Part shown: positions 45,476 through 54,160 of the stretch, in pieces
Layout of the letters: each line of letters starts with the position of its first letter
How positions within the stretch are numbered: position 1 is the stretch's first letter
Source of the DNA: PNOJ01 sp016706845
GTDB lineage: Bacteria; Krumholzibacteriota; Krumholzibacteriia; LZORAL124-64-63
Length of the DNA stretch: 64,000 nucleotides
NCBI GenBank assembly: GCA_016706845.1
Contig: JADJIV010000001.1
Coordinates: 124,001-188,000 of the forward strand
Direction: 5' to 3'
Notes under the pieces: model-generated
What the model was told of the DNA's origin: nothing
Database searches by the model: none
Seen by the model: only the letters and a program-made list of their open reading frames with translations
Program-made: the position numbers and the translations under genes

Positions 45476-46620
45476 GGCTCCGTCCCCTCCGGCGCGGCGG
45501 CGAGCGTCACGGTGAAGGTCGTGCCGACGTCCGGCTCGCTCGCCACCTCCACCTTGCCGCCGTACAGCTCGGCGAGCTTGCGCAGGATCGAGAGGCCCAG
45601 GCCGGTGCCCTCGATGCCCTTGGTCTGCTCGTTCTTGATGCGCACGAACTCGCCGAACAGGCGCGCCACGTCCGCGGGCGCCATCCCGAGGCCGGTGTCG
45701 CGCACCTCGATCACGGCGCCGCCGCCGCCCGCGGGCCGGACGGTCAGGTCGACGCGGCCGCCGTCGCGGTTGTACTTCACGGCGTTGGTCAGCAGGTTGT
45801 TGAAGATGATGCCCAGCTCGCCGCGGTCGGCCCGCATGGGCAGGGCCGCCGGCGCGTGCAGCTCCAGCGCGATCCCGCGGTCGGCGGCCGCCGCGGTCAC
45901 GCCCTCCAGGCCGCCGCGCGCCTCCTCCACCACGTCGACCGTCGCGAGGTCGCGGCGCTTCTGGCCCGACTCGAGGCGCGTGAGGTCCAGCAGGTCGACG
46001 ATCATGCGGCGCATGCCGTCCATGCGCGCCAGCGCGCGCTCCACCGGCCGGTCGTAGGCCGCCAGCTCGTCGCCCAGGGCGCGGTCCTGCACCATGCGCA
46101 GGTACGAGTCGACGACGCCGAGCGGCGCCTTCAGCTCGTGGGCCAGGACGCGGATGAACTGGAAGCGGACCTGCCGCTTCTCCTCGGCCAGGGCCAGGGC
46201 GCGGCGGTGCGCCAGGACCGTGCGCGCGGCCTTCTCCACGACGGTCTTGAGCTCGTCGGGCGTGAACGGCTTGGCCAGGAAGTCGAAGGCGCCGTTCTTG
46301 GTGGCGCTGACGGCGACCTCCAGCGAGGCGTAGGCCGTGACCATGACCGTCACCACGTCCATCCCGCGGGTGCGGATCTCGTCGAGCACCTCGAGGCCCG
46401 TGCGGTCGGGCAGCTTGTAGTCCAGCAGCAGGAGGTCCCAGGGGCCGGCCTCGAGCCGCGCCAGCGCCCCGGCGGCGTCGGCGGCGGTCTCGACCGCGAA
46501 ACGCACCTCGACGTCCAGGTCCGGCAGGGACTGCGCGTGGCGCGACAGCACGCGGGACGCGCCCTGCCGCATCCCGGGCTCGTCGTCGACGATCAGCACC
46601 CGCAGCGTCTCGACGTTCAC
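45472..46620 (-). CDS. Receiver-histidine kinase hybrid (REC-HisKA-HATPase)
   Basis: 382 residues with no membrane helix. An N-terminal receiver (about 6-125) has the acidic pair VDDEP and the phospho-acceptor in LLLLDYKLPD (about Asp 67). It is followed by a HisKA domain with FIRVLAHELKAPLGVVDSY, giving the phosphorylated His, and an HATPase domain with N, G1 and G2 boxes (NNLLTNAVKYN, DTGLGMAP, GTGLGLSI). A receiver in front of a kinase suggests it is controlled by phosphate from an upstream kinase, here probably the hydrogenase-domain kinase. It overlaps its neighbours on both sides (GTGA, ATGA). No DNA-binding domain is present, so its output target is unknown. Confidence 0.88.
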   Translation of the reverse strand: MNVETLRVLIVDDEPGMRQGASRVLSRHAQSLPDLDVEVRFAVETAADAAGALARLEAGPWDLLLLDYKLPDRTGLEVLDEIRTRGMDVVTVMVTAYASLEVAVSATKNGAFDFLAKPFTPDELKTVVEKAARTVLAHRRALALAEEKRQVRFQFIRVLAHELKAPLGVVDSYLRMVQDRALGDELAAYDRPVERALARMDGMRRMIVDLLDLTRLESGQKRRDLATVDVVEEARGGLEGVTAAAADRGIALELHAPAALPMRADRGELGIIFNNLLTNAVKYNRDGGRVDLTVRPAGGGGAVIEVRDTGLGMAPADVARLFGEFVRIKNEQTKGIEGTGLGLSILRKLAELYGGKVEVASEPDVGTTFTVTLAAAPEGTEP

Positions 46621-47030
46621 GGCTGCACCAGCCGCGCGATCTCGGCCGCGAGCTGCTCGAAGCGGATGTCCTTGTCCAGCACCGCGTCGGCCTTCACCCA
46701 GCGGCGCATCTCGGCGGTGGCCGCGTCGAAGGCGTAGCCGGTCTCGTGCGCCACGCCGGTCACCAGGATGACCGGGGTATCGGGGTGCTTCTTCTTCAGG
46801 CGGTGGGCCAGCACGAAGCCGCTGTCGTGGTTCTCCATCATCAGGTCGAAGACGCAGAGGTCGGGCGCGGGGCCCTCGATCAGGGCCTCGCCCTCGGCCT
46901 GGCTCTCGCCGGTCAGGACCCGGAAGCCGAGGCGCTCCAGGAAGAGCCGGAGCTGCTCCAGGACGTCGGGGTCGTCGTCGACGACCAGGGCGGTGCGCCC
47001 GGCGTAGTCGTGCTCGTGTCCGGCGGTCAT
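46617..47030 (-). CDS. Stand-alone response-regulator receiver domain
   Basis: 137 residues: a receiver with VVDDDPDVLEQL, phospho-acceptor Asp at about 62 (FDLMMENHDSG), VILVTGVAHETG and a Lys near the end (KADAVLDKDI). The segment after the Thr/Gly motif is longer than usual. There is no output domain, so it acts as a phosphate carrier or through protein contacts, like CheY or Spo0F. It overlaps the kinase genes on both sides, placing it between the sensor kinase and the receiver-kinase in what looks like a phosphorelay. Confidence 0.87.
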   Translation of the reverse strand: MTAGHEHDYAGRTALVVDDDPDVLEQLRLFLERLGFRVLTGESQAEGEALIEGPAPDLCVFDLMMENHDSGFVLAHRLKKKHPDTPVILVTGVAHETGYAFDAATAEMRRWVKADAVLDKDIRFEQLAAEIARLVQP

Positions 47031-49033
47031 GCCGGTTCTCCCTTGGCGGCGCGCGGCAGGGTCACGACGAAGGTCGTGCCGGTGGGCCCCTCGCGGGGGT
47101 CCGCGTTCGAGAAGACCTGGACCTGCCCCTGGTGCATCTTGACGATGCCGTAGGAGACGGCCAGGCCCAGGCCCGTGCCCTTGCCGATCTGCTTGGTGGT
47201 GAACAGCGGTTCGAAGATCTTCTTGATGATCTCGCGGGGGATGCCGGTCCCGGTGTCGACGACCCGCAGCGTGATGCGCTCGACGTCGCCCTCGGTGACG
47301 ACCCGCAGGTGGCCGCCGTTGGGCATGGCCTCGACCGCGTTGACGGCCAGGTTGGTCAGCACCTGGATGATCTGGTCGCCGTCGAGCTCGGCGTAGGGGT
47401 CGTCGAGGCGGTGCTCGACGGACACCTCGACGCCCGGGGGCGTGATGACCGCCTTGAGCGCGCGGTCGACCAGCTCCGGGACGTGGATGCGGCGGCGGAC
47501 GACCTTGGACTTGCGGGCGAAGTTGAGCAGGCCCCCGACCACCTTCTTGCAGCGGTCGGCCTGCTCCACGATCATCAGCAGGTCCTCGCGCAGGGGCGAG
47601 TCGGGCGGCGCCTCGTCCAGCAGCATGTTGGCGTAGAGCAGGACCACGCCCAGCGGGTTGTTCACCTCGTGCGCGATGCCGGCCGAGAGCTGGCCCATGC
47701 TGGCGAGCTTCTCGGCGTTGATCAGCGCCTGCTGCGTGCTGGCCAGCTCGCGGTGCGACACGTTGATCTCGTCGAGGGAATCCTTGAGACGCTCGATGGT
47801 GTGGGGCAGGCACATCTCGTTCTCGGCCATGCCCGTGTGGATGGCCACGGCGTGCTCGCGGCAGGTGCGGTAGCCGCAGGCGCCGCAGTCCAGCTCGTCC
47901 TCGGGCGTGAACTTGCCCAGGCGCTCCATGATCGCGGCCAGCTCGCGCGGCGACGGCTGCGGCATGCGCGTGTCGTGGGGGGCGTAGACCGCCATCAGGT
48001 CGAGGTGGGCGAACTCCTCCAGCTCGGCGCGGCGCCGCTCGCCGCTCGGCACCCAGAGCCGCTCGCGCACGTAGCTGCTGACCGCGGTGCGCCGGCGGAA
48101 CAGCGGCGCCGTGGTGGTCATGCCCGCCCCCATGATGCAGCCCTTGCACGACAGCAGCTCCAGCAGCTGCACGTCGAGCACGCCGTCGCGGAACTCGTCG
48201 ATCGCCTCCATGAAGGTGTCGGGGCCGGTCCCGGCCACGACCTCGTTGCTGAGCAGGTCCTCGGTCAGGCCGGCCGCCTGCAGCAGCCCGCGGCTGATCG
48301 GGAACAGCGCGCCGAGGCCCGGCGAGGGGCCGTCGAAGTCCGAGGGCTCGCACTGCGAGGGCTCGATCCCGGCCTCGGCCAGGAAGCGGTGCAGCTCGGT
48401 GAAGGTCAGCGCCGCCTCGACGTCGCCGGCGATCCCCTCGCGCACCGCCTCCACCTTCTTGGCGATGCAGGGGCCGATGAAGACCACGGCCAGGTCGTCG
48501 CCGTGGCGTTGGCGCAGGGCGCGGGCGGTGGCGACCATCGGCGAGACCACCGGCGCCAGGTTGGGCACCAGCTCGAACTCGAACTTCTCCACGTAGGAGA
48601 CGATGGCCGGGCAGGTCGTCGCGATGTAGCGGCGGCCGGGGTGGCGGCTGACCAGCTCGGCGTAGCGGCGGGCGACCAGGTCGGCGCCGAAGGCGACCTC
48701 GCAGACCAGGTCGAAGCCCAGCTCGCGCAGCGCGCCGACGACCCGCCCGTGCGTCAGTTCGAGGAACTCGGCCGGGAAGCTCGGCGCGACGGCCGCCGCC
48801 ACGGGGCGCGGCCCCGCCAGCAGGCGGCGCACGTCGTCGATCGAGCCGGCCACCTGCTTGGCGTTGCGGCGGCACACCTTGACGCAGTTGCCGCAGCCGA
48901 TGCAGCGCTCCGCGACCACCTCGGCCTGGCCGCCGGTGATGCGGATGGCCTTGGCCGGGCAGTCGCGCACGCAGGTGTAGCAGAGGCGGCACCGCTCCGG
49001 GATCGTGGCGACCAGCTGCTGTCCGATGTCCAT
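47027..49033 (-). CDS. Histidine kinase with ferredoxin and [FeFe]-hydrogenase-like sensor domains
   Basis: 668 residues. Two [4Fe-4S] ferredoxin motifs come first (CRLCYTCVRDCP at 15-26 and CIGCGNCVKVC at 44-54). A hydrogenase large-subunit-like domain (about 75-350) keeps four Cys at H-cluster ligand positions: TTCP (141), GPCIAKK (189) and SCKGC (296, 299). An Fe-S domain follows with CGACGYRTC and a Cys at 408. The kinase part has AGIAHEVNNPLG and HATPase boxes ending GKGTGLGLAVSYG. The L1 site lacks the adjacent proton-relay Cys (Thr instead), and L3 lacks the GGGQP end, as in sensory relatives. It likely senses hydrogen or redox state. It sits directly after hydA. Confidence 0.9.
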   Translation of the reverse strand: MDIGQQLVATIPERCRLCYTCVRDCPAKAIRITGGQAEVVAERCIGCGNCVKVCRRNAKQVAGSIDDVRRLLAGPRPVAAAVAPSFPAEFLELTHGRVVGALRELGFDLVCEVAFGADLVARRYAELVSRHPGRRYIATTCPAIVSYVEKFEFELVPNLAPVVSPMVATARALRQRHGDDLAVVFIGPCIAKKVEAVREGIAGDVEAALTFTELHRFLAEAGIEPSQCEPSDFDGPSPGLGALFPISRGLLQAAGLTEDLLSNEVVAGTGPDTFMEAIDEFRDGVLDVQLLELLSCKGCIMGAGMTTTAPLFRRRTAVSSYVRERLWVPSGERRRAELEEFAHLDLMAVYAPHDTRMPQPSPRELAAIMERLGKFTPEDELDCGACGYRTCREHAVAIHTGMAENEMCLPHTIERLKDSLDEINVSHRELASTQQALINAEKLASMGQLSAGIAHEVNNPLGVVLLYANMLLDEAPPDSPLREDLLMIVEQADRCKKVVGGLLNFARKSKVVRRRIHVPELVDRALKAVITPPGVEVSVEHRLDDPYAELDGDQIIQVLTNLAVNAVEAMPNGGHLRVVTEGDVERITLRVVDTGTGIPREIIKKIFEPLFTTKQIGKGTGLGLAVSYGIVKMHQGQVQVFSNADPREGPTGTTFVVTLPRAAKGEPA

Positions 49034-49034
49034 G

Positions 49035-50771
49035 TCAGACCGCCCCGTCCCGTCCGTGGTAGCCCGTGTGCAGCAGCTCGTGGCTGCGCTCGCCCAGCGG
49101 CTCGCCCAGCACCTCGTCGTAGAGCTCCTGGACCTGGCGGTTGCGGTGCGACAGGCGCACCGGCTCGCTGCGGTCGATGCGGTAGAGGCCCTCCAGGCGG
49201 CTCTTCAGCGCGCCGGTGTCGGCCCGCAGCGGCTGGCCGCCGCCGCCCACGCAGCCGCCCGGGCAGGTCATGACCTCGATGAAGTGCAGGTCGTTGCGTC
49301 CGGCGCGGATCTCCTCGAGCAGGCGCCGGGCCCGGCCCAGCCCGCTGACCACGGCGACGCCCAGCTCGACGTCGTCCAGCTTGATGCGGGCCTCCTTGAC
49401 GCCGTCCAGGCCGCGCACCGCGCCGATGGTGAGGTGGTACATCTCGCGCCCGGTGACCAGCCAGTGCGCCGTGCGCAGGGCGGCCTCCATCACGCCGCCG
49501 GTGCCGCCGAACAGCTTGCCGGCCGTGCTGCGCTCGCCGTAGGGCTGGTCCGGGGCGCCGGGGGTCATCCGCGCCAGGTCCAGCCCGTGCAGGCGGATCA
49601 GGCGGGCCAGCTCGCGCGTGGTCAGCACGGCGTCGACGTCGGGGATGTCATGGGCGTCGCCCATCTCGGGCCGCCGGGCCTCGAACTTCTTGGCGGTGCA
49701 GGGCATGATCGCGACGCTGAAGACCCGCCGCGGGTCCAGTCCCTCGCGCGCGGCCCAGACGCGCTTCACCACGGCGCCCATCATCTGCTGGGGGCTCTTG
49801 CAGGTGGACAGGTTGGGCATCAGGTCGGGGTAGAACTGCTCCACGAACTTGACCCAGCCGGGCGAGCAGCTGGTGAACATGGGCAGCCGACCGCCGCCCT
49901 TCAGGCGGCTCACCAGCTCCGAGGCTTCCTCCATGATCGTCAGGTCGGCGGCGAAGGAGGTGTCGAAGACGCGGGCGAAGCCGAGCCGGCGCAGGGCCGT
50001 GACCATCAGGGCCTCGACGTCCGCGCCCGGCTCGAGGCCGAACTCCTCGGCCAGGCTCACCGAGACCGCCGGCGCGTGCTGCACGCCGACCGTGACGGCG
50101 GGAGCGTCGAGCGCGCTCCGGACCTCCTTGAGGTGGCTCTCCTCGCGCAGGGCGCCCGTCGGGCAGACCATCACGCACTGGCCGCAGTTGATGCAGGTCG
50201 AGACGTTCAGGCCGCGGTTGAAGGCCGGCGCCACGAGGGTGCGGCTGCCGCGGCGGATGAAATCGATGGCGGCGACCCCCATGACCTCTTCGCAGACGCG
50301 CACGCACTTGCCGCAGAGGATGCACTTGGCCGGGTCGCGCACCAGCGAGGGGCTGGAGATGTCCACGTGGTGGTCGTTCTTGGCCGTCACGTACCGCCGC
50401 TCGCGCACGCCGTAGCGCTGCGCCAGGTCCTGCAGCTCGCACTCCCCGTGCCGCACGCAGTACAGGCAGTCGTCGGGGTGGTTGGCCAGCAGCAGCTCGA
50501 CGATCGTCTTGCGGGCCCGCGTGGCCGACTGCGAGTTCGTCTCCACGCTCATGCCGGGCTCGACCGGGCACGAGCAGCTGGGCACCAGCCCGCGCCCGCG
50601 CACTTCCACGACGCAGATCCGGCAGGCCCCCGACGGGGCGAGGCCGGGCATGTGGCACAGCGTCGGCACGTCCACACCGGCGTGCCGGCAGACGTCGAGC
50701 AGGGTCTCGCCGCGCCTGGCCTCGGCCGGCCGGCCGTTCACCTGGACGAGGAACGTTTCGTTCGGGCTCAT
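49035..50771 (-). CDS. hydA: NAD-linked [FeFe] hydrogenase catalytic subunit HydA
   Basis: 578 residues. In order: a [2Fe-2S] domain (C39, C50, C53 and a Cys at 66 or 68), a His-ligated cluster (H98, C102, C105, C111), two [4Fe-4S] motifs (C150-C160 and C193-C203) and the H-domain with L1 TSCSPGW (about 300), L2 IMPCTAKKFE (about 355) and L3 EVMTCPGGCVGGGGQP (about 499-514). A small-subunit-like C-terminus ends in LLHTGY. This is the subunit of soluble trimeric hydrogenases that bifurcate or couple electrons between NADH, ferredoxin and protons. L1 has Ser where many enzymes have a second Cys. The ATG overlaps the hydB stop by one base. Confidence 0.93.
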   Translation of the reverse strand: MSPNETFLVQVNGRPAEARRGETLLDVCRHAGVDVPTLCHMPGLAPSGACRICVVEVRGRGLVPSCSCPVEPGMSVETNSQSATRARKTIVELLLANHPDDCLYCVRHGECELQDLAQRYGVRERRYVTAKNDHHVDISSPSLVRDPAKCILCGKCVRVCEEVMGVAAIDFIRRGSRTLVAPAFNRGLNVSTCINCGQCVMVCPTGALREESHLKEVRSALDAPAVTVGVQHAPAVSVSLAEEFGLEPGADVEALMVTALRRLGFARVFDTSFAADLTIMEEASELVSRLKGGGRLPMFTSCSPGWVKFVEQFYPDLMPNLSTCKSPQQMMGAVVKRVWAAREGLDPRRVFSVAIMPCTAKKFEARRPEMGDAHDIPDVDAVLTTRELARLIRLHGLDLARMTPGAPDQPYGERSTAGKLFGGTGGVMEAALRTAHWLVTGREMYHLTIGAVRGLDGVKEARIKLDDVELGVAVVSGLGRARRLLEEIRAGRNDLHFIEVMTCPGGCVGGGGQPLRADTGALKSRLEGLYRIDRSEPVRLSHRNRQVQELYDEVLGEPLGERSHELLHTGYHGRDGAV

Positions 50772-52722
50772 CAGCAAACCTCCACCGCGTCGAACTTGCA
50801 GGCCTCGAGGCAGGCGCCGCAGGCGATGCACTTGTCGTGGACGATCAGGTGCGGCTGCTTCTTGCCGCCGACGATGGCGCCGGCCGGGCAGGCCCGGGCG
50901 CACAGCGTGCAGCCCTTGCACAGCTCGGTGTCGATGTCGAAGGTCAGCAGGTCGCGGCAGACCTTGGCGGGGCAGCGGCGCTCGTAGATGTGCGCCTCGT
51001 ACTCCTCGGGGAACCAGCGCATCGTGCTGAGCACGGGGTTCGGGGCGGTCATGCCCAGCCCGCAGAGGCTGGTCTCGCGGATGACCTCGGCCAGGCGCGG
51101 CAGGTAGGTCACGCCCTTGAAGCGGGCCAGGGCGTCGGCGCCCGTCTCGTGGCGGCGGCCGCGCACGATGGCGTCGAGGATGTCGCGCAGGTGCTTGGTG
51201 CCCTCGCGGCAGGGGATGCACTTGCCGCAGCTCTCGCGCTGGATGAAGTCCATGAAGAAGCGCGCCACGTCCACCATGCAGGTGTCCTCGTCCATGACGA
51301 CCAGGCCGCCGGAGCCCATCATGGCCCCCACCGTCTTGAGCGACTCGTAGTCGACCAGGATGTCGAGGTGCTGCTCGGGGATGCAGCCGCCGCTCGGCCC
51401 GCCGATCTGCACGGCCTTGTAGGCCTTGCCGCCGGGGATGCCGCCGCCCGCCCCGAACACGATCTCGCGGACCGACGTGCCCATCGCCACCTCGACCAGC
51501 CCCGTGCGCGCGACCTTGCCCGACAGCGCGAACACCTTGGTGCCCTTGCTGCCCTCGGTGCCCAGCGAGGAGAACCAGTCGGCGCCCCGCTCGACGAGCT
51601 CCGGCACGTTGGCCAGGGTCTCGACGTTGTTGATGACCGACGGCTTGCCGAACAGGCCCGAGACGGCCGGGAACGGCGGCCGGGGCCGCGGCATGCCGCG
51701 GCGCCCCTCGATGCTGTGGATCAGCGCGGTCTCCTCGCCGCAGACGAAGGCGCCGGCCCCCATCTTGATGACCACCTTGAGGTCGAAGCCGCTGCCCAGG
51801 ATGTCGTCGCCGAGCAGGCCGCGGGCCTCGGCCTGGGCGATGGCCGCGCGCAGGCGCCGGATGGCCAGCGGGTACTCGGCGCGGATGTAGATGTAGGCCT
51901 TGGTGGCGCCGATCGCGTAGGCGGCCAGGGCCAGCCCTCGAGCACGCGGTGCGGGTCGCCCTCGATGACCGCGCGGTCCATGAAGGCGCCGGGGTCGCCC
52001 TCGTCGGCGTTGCAGATCATGTAGCGCTGGTCGGCGGCGGTGTTCAGGGCGAAGGTCCACTTGCGCCCGGTGGGGAAGCCGCCGCCGCCGCGGCCGCGCA
52101 GCCCGCTGCGCTCGACCTCGGCGCAGACCTCGGCCGGGGTCAGCGTGCGCAGGGCCTTGGCCAGGCCGCGGTAGCCGCCGCAGGCCAGGGCCTCGTCGAT
52201 GCGGCCGGGGTCGATCAGGCCGCAGTTGCGCAGCACCCAGCGGGTCTGCCGGGCGAAGAAGGGGTGGTCGGCGAGGGCGGCCAGGCCGTCCCAGCGCCGC
52301 AGGCCCTGCGGCCCGTGCTGGCCCAGGTAGTGGGCCGTCGGCACCGTGCCGGCCAGCATGGCGTCCAGGATGCCCGGCACGTCCTGCGGCTTCACGCGGC
52401 TGAAGACCGTCCGGGCCCGGCCCGGCAGCTGCACCTCCAGCAGGGGCTCCTCCGAGCAGAGGCCGATGCAGCCGGTCTCGACCACGTCGGCGTCGATCCC
52501 GCCGGCCGCGAGGTGTGCGCGCACGGCGGCGAGCACCTTGCCCGCGCCCGCGCCCAGGCCGCAGGTCCCGGCGCCCACGAAGATGACGGGCCGGTCGATC
52601 TGTTCACGCCGCAGCCGGTGCAGTTCGGCACCCAGTTCCGCGTCGTGGTCGGCGCCGCCGCGCAGCAGGCCGCGCAGGCGCTCGCCGCTCCAGGCGGCCG
52701 TGTTCGTCGTGTCAGGCTGCAT
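50771..52722 (-). CDS. hydB: Hydrogenase flavoprotein subunit HydB (NuoF-like), frameshifted
   Basis: About 650 residues. An N-terminal thioredoxin-like [2Fe-2S] domain (GAGTCGLGAGAGKV, TGCIGLCSEEPL) precedes the NuoF-like FMN/NADH-binding core (GLRGRGGGGFPTGRKW, CNADEGDPGAFMDR), a [4Fe-4S] site (ESCGKCIPCREGT) and two C-terminal ferredoxin clusters (CKGCTLCARACP, CIACGACLEAC). It exchanges electrons with NAD(H) and passes them to HydA and HydC. The frame changes near 51935-51945 (from DPHRVLEG to LALAAYAIGATKAY), where one C is missing. All cofactor motifs survive on either side. The start overlaps hydC by about 11 bases. Confidence 0.92.
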
Positions 52723-53197
52723 CGCTGCCGCCCTCCTTCGCGCGCTCGCGGTAGGCCGCGAAGATGCCGGGCACGTCGCGCGGGGCGACGCCGGCGTGGA
52801 AGTCGCCGCCGACGGCGATGACCGGCGCCAGGCCGCAGGCCCCGATGCAGGCCACGACCTCCAGGCTGAACAGCCCGTCGCGCGTGGTGCCGCCCGCCTT
52901 GACGCCCAGCTCGCGCTCGATCGCGTCGAGCACGTTGGCCGAACCCTTCACGTGGCAGGCGGTGCCGCGGCAGACCTGGACGTGGAAGCGTCCGATGGGC
53001 GTGAAGCGGAACTGGTTGTAGAAGGTCGCCACGCCGTAGACCTTGCTGGCGGGCAGGTCCAGATGGCGGCCGATCGCCAGGACGGACTCCTGCGACAGGA
53101 ATCCCTCCTGCTCCTGCACGGCTTGCAGGATCGGGATCAGGCTGTCGCGGTGGGCGCCGGGGAAGCGCTCCAGGATGTCGACGACGAGCGGGCTCAT
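52712..53197 (-). CDS. hydC: Hydrogenase subunit HydC (NuoE-like [2Fe-2S] protein)
   Basis: 161 residues, usual NuoE length. N-terminal helices (ILERFPGAHRDSLIPIL, GFLSQESVLAIGRHLDLPAS) lead to VYGVATFYNQFRFTP and a thioredoxin-like [2Fe-2S] fold with ligands in CRGTACHV and CIGACGLAP. It is the smallest subunit of the HydABC complex. It begins 14 bases after rex with a GAGGAG-type site and overlaps hydB at its end. Confidence 0.93.
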   Translation of the reverse strand: MSPLVVDILERFPGAHRDSLIPILQAVQEQEGFLSQESVLAIGRHLDLPASKVYGVATFYNQFRFTPIGRFHVQVCRGTACHVKGSANVLDAIERELGVKAGGTTRDGLFSLEVVACIGACGLAPVIAVGGDFHAGVAPRDVPGIFAAYRERAKEGGSDAA

Positions 53198-53211
53198 GTG
53201 CGGACTCCTCC

Positions 53212-53838
53212 TCACTGGCAGCAAAGGGCGATGCGCTCCAGCTTCATGCCGATGTCGATCTCGTCCACCACCACGCCGTTGGGCAGGCGCAGCGGCACCG
53301 GGGCGAAGTTCAGGATGCCGACCACGCCGACGGCCGCGAGGCGCTCGGCGATCTCCTGGGCCTCGGTCGCCGGCACCGCCAGGATGCCGAGGTTGATGCC
53401 CAGCTCGACGACGCGGCTCTCCAGCTCCCGCACCGGGTAGCAGCGCACCCCGGCGATGACGCGGCCGGTGCGCTCCTCGTCGCTGTCGAAGGCGGCCAGG
53501 ATGGTGACGCCCGGCAGCTGGAAGCCGACGTGCGCGAGGATGGCCCGCCCGAGGTTGCCGGCGCCCACCAGGGCGACGCGGCTGGGCTGGTGGTCGGCCA
53601 GCAGCCGGTCCACGTGCGCCGTGAGCAGGCGCACGCTGTAGCCGCGGGTCGGGCTGCCGTGGTGGCCGATGATCATCAGGTCGCGGCGCACCTGCGCCGC
53701 GGTGTTGTTCGCGAGCTTGGCCAGCTCGTGGGAGAAGACGAAGACGCGACCCTCGGACGTGAGGTACTGCAGCAGACGCCGGTAGGTCACCAGTCGTTCC
53801 ATCGTCTTGAGAGGGATGTCCGCCTTCGCGCGCTTCAT
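53212..53838 (-). CDS. rex: Redox-sensing transcriptional repressor Rex
   Basis: 208 residues. A winged-helix DNA-binding domain comes first (MERLVTYRRLLQYLTSEG, LAKLANNTAAQVRRDLMIIG), then a Rossmann NAD(H) domain with VALVGAGNLGRAIL, FDSDEERTG and the terminal VVDEIDIGMKLERIAL swap helix. Rex is released from DNA when NADH/NAD is high, so it switches on fermentative and hydrogenase genes under reducing conditions. As the first gene of the operon it probably controls both itself and hydCBA. The Rex-box-like palindrome at 54102-54121 lies upstream. Confidence 0.93.
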   Translation of the reverse strand: MKRAKADIPLKTMERLVTYRRLLQYLTSEGRVFVFSHELAKLANNTAAQVRRDLMIIGHHGSPTRGYSVRLLTAHVDRLLADHQPSRVALVGAGNLGRAILAHVGFQLPGVTILAAFDSDEERTGRVIAGVRCYPVRELESRVVELGINLGILAVPATEAQEIAERLAAVGVVGILNFAPVPLRLPNGVVVDEIDIGMKLERIALCCQ

Positions 53839-53879
53839 GGCCGTCTCCGTCGGGTTGATGTTTATTTCTTAACGTCTTC

Positions 53880-53908
53880 AAATTCATCAACTGGATCGGC
53901 ACTGTCAA
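53880..53908 (-). promoter_or_regulatory. Candidate promoter of the rex-hyd operon
   Basis: On the minus strand a perfect TTGACA (53903-53908) is followed after 17 bases by GAATTT (53880-53885); the overlapping TGAATT at 16 bases is about as good. The -10 match is weak. The start of transcription would fall about 35 bases before the rex ATG. Confidence 0.4.
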
Positions 53909-54101
53909 GGAAGCATTGAAACAAATTCACGGTGTGCGGATATCTCGATGATATGATGTTCGATACAATGATCGTGCCGGGCGCGGCCTCGGCGGCGCGT
54001 TCTGCTATGCTATTTATGAATGTCAAAATCATTAGACCATATCTGTGTGCGTCTTCACAATCTAAGAGGGATTTTTCTCACAGTTTATAAATCGCTCAAA
54101 A

Positions 54102-54121
54102 TATGTTACAAAATTAACATA
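54102..54121. promoter_or_regulatory. Rex-box-like palindrome
   Basis: TATGTTA (54102-54108) and TAACATA (54115-54121) form a perfect 7-base inverted repeat around CAAAAT. The core TGTTA-N6-TAACA has the half-sites and spacing of one known form of the Rex operator (TTGTTAA-N4-TTAACAA). It lies about 265 bases upstream of rex and about 195 bases upstream of the candidate -35, so if Rex binds here, repression may involve a second promoter or looping. Confidence 0.5.
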
Positions 54122-54160
54122 CATTCGCAGGTCGCCGGGAAGTATTTTGATGTTTCATCC

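Larger units (their letters stand above)
53839..54160. other. AT-rich leader upstream of rex
   Basis: These 322 bases between the rex start and the lplA-like stop are far richer in A/T than the rest of the window. They contain a candidate promoter and a Rex-box-like palindrome (listed separately). I see no convincing gene. The low GC is consistent with a regulatory region, although a small acquired insert is possible. Confidence 0.7.

Noticed and set aside
49855..49875. Ser in the L1 motif (TSCSPGW) of HydA as a sign of inactivity
   Set aside because: I recall this variant as common among NAD-linked multimeric [FeFe] hydrogenases, and L2 and L3 are intact. I could not verify it by alignment, so I do not claim loss of function.
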